Assembly (NCBI GenBank): GCA_905250025.1
Contig: CAJNOJ010000017.1
Coordinates: 723,058 to 787,057, forward strand
DNA from: Adineta ricciae
Taxonomy: Eukaryota > Rotifera > Eurotatoria > Adinetida > Adinetidae
Length of the DNA stretch: 64,000 nucleotides
Direction: 5' to 3'
Below are positions 11,361-23,556 of the stretch, piece after piece (the stretch's first letter is position 1; every line of letters starts with the position of its first letter). The notes under the pieces were generated by a model that saw only the letters and a program-made list of their open reading frames with translations, did no database searches and was not told the origin of the DNA. A program made the translations under genes and the position numbers.

Positions 11361-12882
11361 GGCTGGAAAACAAAACTAAAGCAATGGACAGATTTCGTCT
11401 TGAGAAATACCTGTTTCCACTGACTTACTGCAAGATTATTAGAAGTGGCCAAAAGAATGTCAATTGTCACCCGGTCAACCGGCGTGTGTATGAACTGGCT
11501 TCGGTATATACGTATGTATATATATATGTGCAGGCAGACACTTTTTCTCTTTTTTTCTCTCTCTCTCTCTCTCGCTCTCTTTGCTATTCTACGTCTCCGA
11601 CATTTCAATTGTTTAAACACATACAAAAGAAGAAAATCTACTTTTGTCTTCTCCTCGACTTTGCACTAGTTCAGTTGATTTATTCACATAGAAGTGCCTT
11701 TGCCCAGTATTCATTGTATACAGTTGTATATAAAGATGAAGTAATGAACGATCACATTGAAACTTCAGACAGAATGAACAAACAGTTCATTTTCTTATAT
11801 AATAAATACAATTTTTGTGGTGTCACCTGATGACTACAGCCAGTACTTCTGATTCATGAAGTGATGTATATTTACTACCAAGCGCAAAAGTTCATAAGAA
11901 TTTTCGAATGCATTTCGTCTATTCAAGATAATATCGCACGGTCCTATGCATTAAATAAGATGATTCATCGCGATATACCGTTGACGCCAGTGTGCATTTA
12001 TTGTTTCTTTCTTACTATTCTTTGTGCACCGATGTCCTTTTATTTCTTCTTCGACTAAGTGTCCTGCCTGGAGGCACATAAGGTATAACGACATATATTC
12101 GGGTACATGTTTCAGTTGAATTATGAATGGCTATGAACTCTAACGCTAAATTATATGGGTGTGCTCATTGTTATAGATGAACTTCACTTCTATGTATTTC
12201 GATATGAGTGGTGTCAAAGGTACAATGCTTATTATATAGATGTGTGCGCGTTTTCAGTTGAATCCTGTTAGGATTAATGAGAAACTAAAAAATACACGTT
12301 GCATTTCATTATAATCTAATTGATTGGTTCGAAAGATCATATAATGTAGGAGTTCGTTGCAGAAACAAGATATTCAGCCGAGAAATATATTCTATTGGTC
12401 AAATGCCAAGTTCATACAGCCCTGGTCATACTCTACTATTTTATAATAGATTTCTATAATGTAAATCTGCTTCAATTTCTAACTTTTAGTAATGCATAAA
12501 CAGCAACAGTTCATATCTCATTGAATCGAGTCAGATAAATGAACGAATAGTGAATTGTTGTCGTAGAGTTGAAAAGAAAAGACAATGACATTGTATTAGC
12601 CCAATTTGTTTTCGTATATGATTGTTACTTTAATCTCTTGGTAAACAAAAGAATCTAACGTAATTTACTATATTTCTACTACATAACTTTTCGATAATAT
12701 CCATTATTGACAAGGAGGGCGTAGCACGTTAAAAAAAATCGACGATCGATCGCATTTCGTTCACGAAAACAAAAAGAGAAAAAGTGCATTTACTTCATCT
12801 TTCTCATCTCTCAACGAACAGTATCGTCATAACGAAGGATAATCGTACGTAGAATACAGCATACTATTTTTACAATAAGGCT
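11361..12882. other. Divergent intergenic region between pump and PAP2 genes, 1.5 kb
   Basis: It must contain the promoters of both divergently transcribed neighbours. A pyrimidine tract with CT repeats lies around 11550-11580 (GA-rich on the pump's strand). No convincing coding exon is seen. Confidence 0.5.
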
Positions 12883-13938
12883 ATGAGTAAAACACAAGAT
12901 TCTGTCGTTGTGATGCAACAGACTGATCTGGACAATCCTCGGAACGATTGTTCAATATCTGAAAATGAACCGATGACATTTCGAGTTTACTTTCACACAT
13001 TTTGGATGGATTATTTTCTGATGGCTATCATGGGTGCACTCGGTCTTGGCATTTATTTCCTTCGACCAGTGCCCAATCGTGTCTTTCCTGTTTATTTCAC
13101 GAATGGTGAAATCGTGAATCCAGAATTTGGTTATCCCTATCAAAAAAATATCGTTCCGATTTGGTTAGCCGCACTGCTCGCATTCATCGTTCCATTTCTG
13201 TTCATTATGATCATGCAAATACGTCTTCGTAGTTTCAATGACGCTAATGCAGCAATCATGGGTCTCCTCTTTTCATTAATATCAGCTGCTGTCTTTCAAG
13301 TTTTTATCAAATGGCTCATCGGAGGATTACGCCCACATTTCTTCTCTGTTTGTAAACCTTATATTAATCTGTCGAGCTATGGAACTGGCACCGGATTTGA
13401 TGGGATGATGTTTGATCGGTCAATCTGCACAGGAGATAGAAAACAGATTAACGATGCTCTCGAATCAATGCCATCTGGTCATTCAACAGCAGCATTCGCC
13501 GGTCTTTTGTACTGTTCATTGTATCTAAATGGTAAACTGAAAATTTTCGCTAATTATCGTCCACAATATTGGAAGTTAATCGTCTTCTATGCGCCTATAC
13601 TTGGCGCTGTTCTTATTGCAGCATCATTAACCATCGATCATTATCATCATTGGTACGACATTCTAGCTGGGGCAGTTATTGGAATTATGTTCGCTCTTGG
13701 ATCTTATCGTTTTCAATATGCCAGCATTTGGGATTATCGATTCAATCATATTCCCTTGCCACGAATGAATTCCGATGAAGGCTTTGATTATCATCTTGAT
13801 CATTTGAAACATTATTTAAGTGCATCAAAGAAGGGTGGGTGGGCGAATGAACGTATCTACGGAGCACCATTTGATGCGTCGGGTACATTATCAGTTTTAA
13901 AGTCATCCGGTTCGGTTATAACCGATATCAGACTATAA
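12883..13938 (+). CDS. PAP2-family lipid phosphate phosphatase
   Basis: A single exon of 351 aa with about six transmembrane helices, starting at the first ATG. Type 2 phosphatidic acid phosphatases dephosphorylate lipid phosphates at membranes. Motif 1 is KWLIGGLRP (K-x6-RP, near residue 146), motif 2 is PSGH (near 197), and motif 3 reads SLTIDHYHHWYD (near 247). The catalytic His of motifs 2 and 3 and the terminal Asp are present. The usual Arg directly after Ser in motif 3 (SR-x5-H-x3-D) is Leu. Architecture and length fit the DPP1/PLPP4-5-like branch. The hydrophilic C-terminal tail (from about residue 290) carries no recognised domain. Confidence 0.9.
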   Translation: MSKTQDSVVVMQQTDLDNPRNDCSISENEPMTFRVYFHTFWMDYFLMAIMGALGLGIYFLRPVPNRVFPVYFTNGEIVNPEFGYPYQKNIVPIWLAALLAFIVPFLFIMIMQIRLRSFNDANAAIMGLLFSLISAAVFQVFIKWLIGGLRPHFFSVCKPYINLSSYGTGTGFDGMMFDRSICTGDRKQINDALESMPSGHSTAAFAGLLYCSLYLNGKLKIFANYRPQYWKLIVFYAPILGAVLIAASLTIDHYHHWYDILAGAVIGIMFALGSYRFQYASIWDYRFNHIPLPRMNSDEGFDYHLDHLKHYLSASKKGGWANERIYGAPFDASGTLSVLKSSGSVITDIRL

Positions 13939-15718
13939 GTTCACATATTCGTAATATAATATTTATGAAACCTCTATTCAGATATTCAAATAGAAATAAA
14001 GAGATGTATATATTGTCTGGGGTACTGGATAAATATCATCTGCTTCAAGACATAATTGGATGAGGTTTTTTGTCGTGATTATCAACAAAAATTTACAGTT
14101 AAAAAGGTCGACATTTATGGTATAGGGAAAGAATGTTTCTAATTCAATGAATCTCAACATTCTCTATTCATAGAAGATTTCTGTGAGGTTCTAATAAAAA
14201 CAGGACATCACGTCTCTTATTTTTAATCGCAAAGTATATCTACTTTTAGTTAACGTGTATCCATGTGATAATGATCAACACTTATTCACAGAAAATCTAT
14301 ATTTAGAATAATGAAAAGCACTTGAACAGAATGGAGATAAATTTATACTAAAATGTTCTATATAATGAATAAGAGTTGACAGACGTCAATATTGAGTTTT
14401 GTCAGTAATCACGCCTTTAAAAAAGAAAATAAGTGTTTGTAAAAGAAAGGGTCTAATTTCTATATAAAGTTGAATAAAAAAAAGCAACTGTCGTGAGCAA
14501 ATTATAAGGGAAGAATGAAAGAAATACATTTCATTCTTCGTTTTCTGTTGATAATTAGAAAAACCCTCATCCTGAAACAACTTCGCTTAATGCTATTTCC
14601 ATTCGGTTAGATTTTTTACAATTTTAATTTAGTTTTTCTATCATAATGTTATGAGTTGATTAATGAAAAGAAACAAATCGCATTCAGCGAGAAATTGCTC
14701 GTCTTCGTTGAACTTTAGTGTATTCATAAGAAGCGATATAATACGGTCCGATTTGCTCGTCGAATTACAGTCGTTATCTGACAAATGATAATGAGAAGAC
14801 AAGAAAAAGAAAGACGAAGGCAACTTCTTCTGTTTCTTTTTCCGCTAAGAACTAATTGTGGGTGGGTGCTACAATAAGAGAAGGAGGCAGAGAAAGAACG
14901 TCAACATTAAGAACAAACACGCTTTCTTCTGTCGAGTTATGTAGTCGTTGCATGCTTGTCGTTTTAAGAAACTAGTATAAAGCAGAAGAACAACGTTCAT
15001 TTCTTTCTCCGTTTCTTTTCTCATCTGACACTGCTATTAATAAAAGCACAGATTAGATCGAATTCCGTGCTTTAACTTACTCGGTGAATCCATCATGACC
15101 CCTGTCATCATATGCGTGCACCCCACACACATCTCTGTACCTGTGCGCTCAAGGTGAATTTGTAGTTGTGAGAAATTTCTTTGTATTTTCATAATCGCGG
15201 TAATTTCCTTTACAAATGATAATGCAAATATGATTAGGTATGCCTATTAATGATTTGACATACTTTTAAAAACTTACTATTAGATCAAAGTAGAACCAAA
15301 AGGCCTATGACGCATAATTTTCATCGAAACTGAGCGGATTTTCCCCTCCCTCTTCAATCTCATGATTGTGAATAGGAAGAGATATGGTTATCATTAATCT
15401 TTTTCTCATATATTATTCTTTGTTGCTTCCGGTGAGATTTTTTTATATTCTTGATTTCACACATTGTTATATTTGGACATCTAGGATCTTCCACGTCTAA
15501 TTTTCATTGAGAATAGCTGTTAAATCAATAAAAGGACTCTAAACATATCGTTTAACCTTCATAGCCATAAAGAACATACCCGTCATATTTTACTAAGGAA
15601 CAAATAAGTGAAAAGATTAAAAGTCAATAGAGAAAATTGTTTTCCTTACCAATCCTAATCATTAGTATCCTTGTCTGTCTGTGAGTTATATGCCTTTTTG
15701 AAGATAGAGTAGCAAATT
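13939..15718. other. Intergenic, 1.8 kb
   Basis: No supported exon. It contains the 3' UTR of the PAP2 gene and the promoter and 5' UTR of the synaptotagmin gene. Small open frames are short and hydrophobic, as expected from AT-rich DNA. Confidence 0.5.
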
Positions 15719-18571
15719 ATGCGTATTTCAAATCGTCTACGGCAAGCAGTCGAGTTAAATGATAATGGCAACGAACAGGATGGTGAATATGATGACAAGG
15801 AAGAAGAAGAAGACTATCAATCATCGGAAACGAGTTTATCACCAATCGATTATCAATCAATAACAACAATGGAAAGTTCGTATGACAAGGCCAAAGCAAT
15901 CGGAGAAGTTATAAAAAAAGTTCCAAGTAAGTGTTAAGAAGCCATTCTATCACAAGAAAAGATTAGAATAACATCGACAGTCTAATGACAGACGCAGACA
16001 TTCATATTTGATGATACTATCTCTAATATATTCGAATGTCGGATTCTTCATTATCGTGAAGCCAAGATAAGAGTGTATAATTCGTCCGTAGTAAAATCTT
16101 CGATGTGAAAAAAAGCAAGAAACACATTAGCAACACGATATGATTTCTCGTATAGATGTCGTCTATCTATTGGAGAATACCGAGCTACAAAGATTTCATC
16201 GTACTAATTGACGTTTATCACTTGACAAAAACAAACGAAGTAATTCTATATAAAGTATTTGTCATTGAAAATTAACCTCTAAATACATCTAATTGCGTGG
16301 GAATATCTCTTATTTGTCATTCTGTCATAGTCAATCTACAGATCATTAAACACATAAAACAGAACTGTACATATATATATATACACCATCTTTCCCACTT
16401 GTTGTATAGGAGAATTTCTTTTCTTCTTGTGTTTCCTCTACATACATATACATCCTTTTCTGTTTGCTTTCTTTTCAATATCTTGTTCGTCTGGACATTC
16501 TTGTTTCTTGGTGACATTCTCAAGTCAAATAATGCGTGATAGTCAATACACGGCTAGAAATGACGCTATCGAATGATTAATAAAAAGAACGGAAACAAAG
16601 CACATTACTCGAGTATGTTATGAGCGTTGATGTACAACTATAGTAGACGAGAAGACCAGTAGCGAAAAATGAAACCCGACTTGTATTGTTTTGTTGCACG
16701 CTATTACAAACTATTTTTCGCGTTTAATTTTTCCGCGCAGCTGGAGAACTGCGACGAGCGAAATACGTATCAATACGAAACACGTTACCATTAGTGTAGA
16801 TACAACATAGGTTGGATGCTTTCCATCGTTTGGGTGCATGAAAAATACAGGTAAAAATGTTTACGTGAAAGTCGAAATTAGTCGCGTCAACTCATCGACG
16901 TCCGGTAAAACAATCATTTCAAACCAGAGCGATTCGTTAGGTCAGAAAAGTATGCATATTTGAAATTTTATATTTTATTTTGAGAATAGCAGCCTAGTAG
17001 TAAAATGTTGATATTGTATGAGAGAATAAGATGAATGTGTATAAGTTGTTTTTCTTTTATCGAATTTTAGTGTCGCCATGGATGGTTATCATTCTTGCAA
17101 TCGTTATACTCATGATATTGAGCATATGTCTAACATGTTTCATTCGTCGTGCCTGTAAAAGGCTATGGAAAAAGAAGGGGGTGAAGGCTGGCAAAGGTAT
17201 CGATCTCGAAGCTGTAAAATCGCTTAGCTTACACAAAGAAAAGGTAGGATTCGTCAGGCATTCATTTTCAAGGTATTATCGATACGATGAGTCGTTACTT
17301 GCCTATTGGTTGCGAGCGTATAAAAACACGCGTTGTTGACGTAGATGAATACGTCGTCATTGATATAATCTCTTCTCAGGTTCAACCGGATGTTGATGAT
17401 TTAATTCAAAATATGGAAGATAATGAAGGAAGTGGATACAAACGAGTTGAATTTGAAAATTTGGGTAAATTGGAGTATTCACTCGATTATGATTTTCAAA
17501 AACAAGAGGTACGAATTGCGTCGATAAATTATTTGGATAGATATGAATGGATTTCTTTAGCTGAAAGTTGAAGTTATTCAAGCTCAGCAGTTACCAGCAA
17601 TGGATTTGAGTGGAACGTCCGATCCGTATGTTAAATTGTATATTTTTCCGGATAAAAAGAAAAAATTCGAAACCAAAGTTCATCGGAAAACGCTGAATCC
17701 AGTTTTTAACGAAACGTTCGTTTTCAAGGTGAGAATTTCATGGAAAACTTCCTTGAAGAAAGTTGTTTTTTTCGTATAGAATTTGCCGTATGGAGAAATC
17801 GGTGGGAAAACACTGGTTTTTGCTGTTTTTGATTTCGATCGTTTTTCTCGACATGATCAAATTGGTGAATTACAAATTCCATTAAATACAGTCGATTTAG
17901 GTAAAATAATTCGAGAAATAAAAGATTTAATTCCTCCACCCGGCGAACGAGACGCGGTACGTCGATGAACGACTATTGCTTCTTCTTGATAAATATCTCG
18001 TGTTATCTAGGAAAACAAATTGGGTGACATTTGCTTTTCGTTACGATATGTTCCAACAGCTGGCAAGTTGACAGTGACAATACTTGAAGCTAAGAATCTC
18101 AAAAAGATGGATATGGGTGGGCTTTCTGGTGAGATAAGATCAAACGAGTAAATCGAATTCAATTAACTTGTCGTTTTCGCTGCTTAGATCCGTATGTGAA
18201 ACTAGCAATCATGATGAATGGAAAACGTTTGAAAAAAAAGAAAACGTCCATTAAAAAATGTACATTGAATCCGTATTATAATGAATCATTTACATTTGAA
18301 GTGCCGTTCGAACAAATTCAAGTAAGTTGATTATTATCGAACATAGAACATTGATTTAACTCTACTTTTGTTTTACTAGAAAATTCAATTATTGGTTACT
18401 GTTGTCGACTATGATCGTATTGGGACGTCTGAACCCATTGGAAAAGTTCTATTAGGCTGTAGTGCAACCGGAAGTGAATTACGTCATTGGTCGGATATGC
18501 TTGCCTCGCCTCGGCGACCTATTGCCCAGTGGCATCCACTGAAAGAAGCTGAAGAAGACAAAATGTCGTAA
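15719..18571 (+). CDS. SYT1: Synaptotagmin-1-type calcium sensor
   Basis: Eight exons: 15719-15926, 17071-17243, 17380-17508, 17561-17728, 17780-17956, 18011-18128, 18188-18321 and 18380-18571. They encode 432 aa, close to the usual 421. The order is an acidic N-terminus, one transmembrane helix (about 72-90), Cys residues likely to be acylated, a Lys-rich linker, C2A (about 155-270) and C2B (about 285-420). C2A keeps all five calcium-binding Asp (MD, SDPY, DFD and RHD). C2B keeps four, and the fifth aligns with Glu in DYDRIGTSE. The C2B polybasic patch KRLKKKK and the ELRHWSDML signature are present. The protein should sit on secretory vesicles and trigger calcium-dependent fusion through SNAREs. 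Intron 1 is 1144 bp, long for this window. Confidence 0.95.
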
Positions 18572-20537
18572 AGTAGCCTTTTTTTTCAGTGAATTGAAAT
18601 ACATCAAAGAAAAAGTGAAGACATTCCGTATTTTATTTTATATCTCTTTCTTTATATTGTGCAATATCAGTACAATCATTGTTGTTCGTTATTGTTAAAG
18701 CCTAATCAATATTCACTTATATTGCAATTTTCTAATTGTTGTTAGACCAACGATTGTGCATGTATGTTAACCTATGCTTGATTGTTCGTCTTTTCTATCA
18801 AAAACACTTGTTGTTCGTTTTTTTTTCTCCCGAAAATAACAATTTATTGATATTGATGTGTACATGATTACATATATAAACGAAATCAGTTTATTCTTGT
18901 TAGATATGCGTTTGTGTAAGCGAGAGAACAGAAAGTGATGGAATTTTGTACGAAAATAAAAGAAGCTTCATCAGGACGGTTTGGTCTTAACCAAAAAATG
19001 AATGTTGTTCATAAGAGAGAGTCAGGTGGTAAGTACAAAGGCGTAAGAAGTGCAGCCTATGCTGAATTTATTTTATACTTTTCAAAAGCACTGTAAATAT
19101 GGTCAGGTCAGGATGGCCAGGTAAACTCAATTTGGAACGTTTTTAATTATATTTCTTAATGACATTTTGTCTCGTTTCCTTATCAAAGAAAAACATCATG
19201 CATCACCATTCGTAATTACCATTTGCTATCACAAACAGACAAATGACTTATCGGCTACAACTGACTCGTTGAATATTATACATTAGCTTGAATTCGTTCA
19301 TTTTATAAGTTGATCTTGATTACGCATACTAAATTCCGGAAATTTGTGTGCAGTCAAGGATGAAGAACTTGAGTCTATGCCCACATCAGTAGACATCCTT
19401 GAAAAACAAAAAACTTATATAGTTTTAGTCCGACAAGCCAATATTTGTTCAATTCTGACGACATCAGGCGCTATTTTACAGCCTATGCCTCCACAAATAC
19501 AATACCCTACTATAAAATTAATTGTTGAATCCGATCACTGATGTCATGTGTGTTTCGATGTTTACCTGCGAGTGACTTTCCACTTCAGAATCAGCTTAAC
19601 AAACATCACAGCAAGTTTTGTACTTAAGTCCGCGTGCTCGATAGCGATTAAAGCCGACAAACACGATACTACTAGATAAAATTTCTGTACCTATGTCATT
19701 CTGGTTTGCATTCTTGTGTTATATGAAGATTAATAATGCTCTAATCTATCTGTAACGAACGTAGAATAAATAGGATGTCTAATACATTGAGGTTAATAAT
19801 TATACTTATTGTAAGCCGTAAGAAATCCGTAGTTTATTTTGTAATCAAGATTTTTCCATATTCTTCACGATAAAGTGGGACGTTGTCATATCGAGAAGAA
19901 CGCACAAAGTTTTCTTATGTTAAACAGTATTGTGTTTGTGGATTTACTGAGAAGAAATCCTTATTCTTGATTTATACGAATTCAACGAGCTCTAATTCTT
20001 GTTTATTCTCTATTGAACAAACGTTATCAGCCTAGTATTTTCTTAAACAACTCTAACCTTCATGCTCTATTCCATAATCTACATACCTTCACAAAACTGA
20101 GTTGATCAGTCGCGTGAATTTCTGAGTTGCGACGTTCGATCTATTCATTCTTATCTATATAGTTAATAGTTTCTCTTGAATGAACTGTCACTAGCAGGGG
20201 TAGTAAAACTACATATGTTTCATTGGTCGGACAGCTGAACTCTAATTAGTCAACCTCAGAATAGTTTGAAAACAACGACTTGCGGTACATGATAAGGCTT
20301 GGAGAAGTGCACTGAAATTATCCACGAACTGAACGACTTTTATCGATACTTCTAGTAAACTAAGTCGATTAAATTTTCATTTGATACCAGGTAAAGAAAA
20401 CTAATTTTATTGAGAGAATCCAAGTGTTCCCTTTCCGTCTTCAAAAACATAGCTCTAAATAAAAACAATTCAGTCTTCATAGATCTGAATACGTCAAGTG
20501 CTTATTCCTTTCGAATTATCTGAACGTAAGACTGGCA
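18572..20537. other. Intergenic, 2 kb
   Basis: No confident gene. An open frame at 19344-19541 follows an acceptor-like TGTGCAG and could be a lone last exon, but nothing upstream joins it. The rest is stop-rich. Confidence 0.45.
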
Positions 20538-21612
20538 ATGTATCCCAACGTAATATTTCTACGTGCTCCGAATAATTCCAATACTTTATCTGTAAATATG
20601 ACTGCATCTGTTGCTAATCATCGTTCTGTGAAACTCGCGATTCTCTTGCCTTGTCAAGTATTGTCACTTTTATTCTCCTTATTCATATTCATGAATGTCG
20701 TATATGGCTCATATAAACTATTTCGACCAGTCCGAAACCATTTTATTGCAGTTTTATTGATAACAAGTTTCATTCAAGTATCAACAGAGTTATCCATGGT
20801 TGAAAGCTATTTACATACAGGTGTTGTGCGTCCATCTACACCAAGTTATTGTTCATTCTTCAATTGGTTTGAATTCTCATTAAATGGTATCAGTTTACAT
20901 GTTAGTAAGTCATTTGTTTTTATTAAATTTTACTCAAATGGCATAATCTACGATGTTTCATTTAGTGTTTTGGACATCGATTGAACGGCATATTCTCATA
21001 TTTTCTCATGTGAGCCTTCGCACTCCGTGGAAATGTCTTCTATTTCATTATATACCGTTACTTGTGAGTGTTGCGTACGCACCAAGTATTTATGGCTACT
21101 TTATTTTTATCTATGAATGCGTCAATCACTGGGATTACAATGAATTGCTTTGTACAGCACCGTGTTTCTATCAAAATAAACTTCTTGGCATTATCACATG
21201 GTTAGCTAATATAATTATCCCTGCGTTTTCAATTGCAATAGCGAATATGATCTTAATCATTCGTGTGACATGTCGGTCTGCGGATCTACAAGTAAATATT
21301 CGACGAATGAAAAAGAATCGTAAGATGACGATTCAATTACTCGGTATTTCTTCACTTTTTCTGATCTTTTGGTTGCCAATATCAGTAACGGGTTTGATTC
21401 AACAATTTATCTCTCCAACTTTCTTGATCGATGTACAATTCAATGTTTTCTTTTATTTAATCTATTTTATTCAACTTTTTCTTCCATTTGTCTGTTTCGT
21501 ATCTTTACCCGAACTGAAAAGTCGAATTAAGCAATCCATTCGACGTCTCCAAGGACGAAACGCCATCGGTGATATGATAACTCTACAGATGGCTCCCACA
21601 ATACAATACTAA
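20538..21612 (+). CDS. Rhodopsin-like seven-transmembrane receptor
   Basis: Two exons, 20538-20904 and 20966-21612, give 337 aa. The extracellular N-terminus has two N-glycosylation sequons (NNS, NMT). Seven hydrophobic helices follow. The helix 3 end reads SIERHILIF in the DRY position. The extracellular loop 2 region is Cys-rich, helix 6 contains IFWLPIS, and a basic C-terminal tail starts KSRIKQSIRR. Large families of such receptors with weak similarity to peptide receptors are typical of rotifers (family knowledge). The ligand is unknown. Together with the receptor at 47526-48497 it suggests chemosensory or peptide signalling, but the two are not close paralogs by eye. Confidence 0.8.
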
Positions 21613-22068
21613 CTTTTGTGAAATGTTGAAATCTCAAACAGTAATGCTGCGTTGTCATCTCCAATCTCATACGATCAATAAATCATTGCATAGCTATGTT
21701 AGATGATTATGAGATTTATCCTACTTATATTCCAAGAGTAGCATGACTGTTTGTGTTTAGATTCGAATAATCAGTGACGCCATCGATCACAGTATTGCTA
21801 TTCGAATTCATTGTATTATTAATATTTCTCATCAATTATGGATTGATTGTGTATTCACTGATTTACAAGAACAAATATTTCTATACTACTGCATTCATAT
21901 TCAAAAAACAAGAATATTTACTAGCAATATATTTCATAAACGAAATCTTTTCGATGCTCGTTGTAAATCGGGTTTATCTGAAGATTTATTTCAAAACGAA
22001 CCATTAGACAACATTAAAACCGAGCGAATGCACAAGTCTGTTTTTAGTTTTGTATTGCACCGTAATAT
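21613..22068. other. Intergenic between convergent genes, 0.46 kb
   Basis: 3' flanks of the receptor and of the minus-strand knottin-like gene. A hydrophobic frame at 21774-22007 begins with GTG only and is not supported. Confidence 0.5.
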
Positions 22069-22419
22069 TTATCCACGAGCAACACAATGGCGGCCTCGTT
22101 TTGCATTACCATCGTAGCACATTAAGCCAGGACAACATGGTGGTAAATTAGGACCACAAGTCCAGATGTGTGGGAGACACATTTGTTGAAATTGTCCCGG
22201 TTGTTGGTGTTGCATCGGAAAAAATGGAAACATTTGTTGTTGACGAATAGCGTATTCATCATCCAAATTTCCGTGTTTCATTGTGTCTTGATGCGCTGAC
22301 CGTTGTTTCGCGTACATGCTCAAAAACCGTTCGTAATCATTTGTTGGAGGATTTGGATATGCAAACAGTAGTGGTAAGAATAGAAGAAAAAAGTATTGAA
22401 CTAACTTCATTTGTTGCAT
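22069..22419 (-). CDS. Secreted knottin-like Cys-rich peptide precursor
   Basis: A single exon of 116 aa. A signal peptide covers about residues 1-20 (hydrophobic LVQYFFLLFLPLLFA). A Cys-free spacer of about 60 residues, rich in Gln and Met, follows. A C-terminal module has exactly six Cys spaced C-x6-C-x6-CC-x4-C-x10-C. That pattern is the inhibitor cystine knot arrangement, shared by neuropeptide-like, antimicrobial and ion-channel-acting peptides, so a function cannot be assigned. The peptide should be exported and disulfide-bonded. No basic cleavage site immediately precedes the first Cys, so the whole precursor may persist. No adjacent paralog is visible. Confidence 0.7.
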   Translation of the reverse strand: MQQMKLVQYFFLLFLPLLFAYPNPPTNDYERFLSMYAKQRSAHQDTMKHGNLDDEYAIRQQQMFPFFPMQHQQPGQFQQMCLPHIWTCGPNLPPCCPGLMCYDGNAKRGRHCVARG

Positions 22420-23556
22420 TTGAATTTATTCGATATAAAAATAAAAATAAGGGTTTAGATACGCGTGCAGTTTCGTTACTGGCAAGTGTCAATATAATAG
22501 TGTAATGATCTGTGTGTGCGTACGTGTGCAGTTTATATCTATTTATCAGCGATCGAAGATAGAGATAGAAAAAAAAAGAGATTACATGTAATTCCGCTTG
22601 TCATATGTGTAAGAAGATCTGCCTATAGAGTTGTTAAAAAAGAGAGAAAATGCTATAGTACTGAGAGTGCGAAACATAAAGTGTCGTAGTACTTAATCAC
22701 GAGGAAAACCGATGACGTCTTTCAGATCAAGCACAGAATTATGATTAGCATCGAACATAACTCGAACACTACAATCATAATTAAATATATGAAGTTCTCT
22801 AAATATTCGCGTAACTGACAGCAGAGCTGAGCTGACGTGCGTTGTTGTCAAAGACAAGTCAAATATTTGCATGACGTCAGAAAAAACTATTGATTTCAAA
22901 CGAACATCAGTTGTAAATGAGTAACATTTTTAAACACTCTCTAAGCGTGACTTGTTGAAGTTCAATAATGAACATGAAAATGAACTATGCCTATCTCTGA
23001 GTACGGGACGCGAAAGGAAAAGAGGTTTTCTCTTTCACATTTCGATTATTCATAGTGTACTTATTGTACATTCTTCAAAAAATTAATACTTCCTGTACGG
23101 CCTTTGATCAAATACGTTGAAAGAAAGAAAAAGTTGTTCCTTCCGTGCATATCGTAGTGATTTATCTTATTAGTGTCGCATTACATTAGAGTAGAGTAAT
23201 ATACGTTCGGAACAAATGAATGAAAAATAGAAAGATGTCTACTGACATTTCTGGAGGGAAATGTCAACGAGACAATAGAAAAACGTTGTTTGGCATTGAG
23301 ATCCGAATGGTTGTTATTACCCAATATCCGTCATCTGATAACGAGAAGTCATTCCTATTCCATTTTTCATTGCTTTATTACAAGAAAAAATCGCACATAT
23401 AGAGTATCTACTTTTTTTTCTCATTAAAATTTGATACGAGTGATAAAAAATGTATGTAAAAACGCAATTGTTAAGTCCATGAAAAAATAAATAATACTTA
23501 AAAGATATTAAACATGACTAAACATTAGTTCGGATAGCAAAAAGTAGAAAATAAGT
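22420..23556. other. Intergenic, 1.1 kb
   Basis: Promoter side of the knottin-like gene and 3' flank of IQCH. No supported coding segment. Confidence 0.5.

Noticed and set aside
19344..19541. 65-aa plus-strand gene
   Set aside because: No upstream exon or recognisable sequence. The acceptor-like site alone is weak evidence.
21774..22007. 77-aa hydrophobic frame after the receptor
   Set aside because: Starts at GTG in very AT-rich DNA. The hydrophobicity is what such composition yields by chance.
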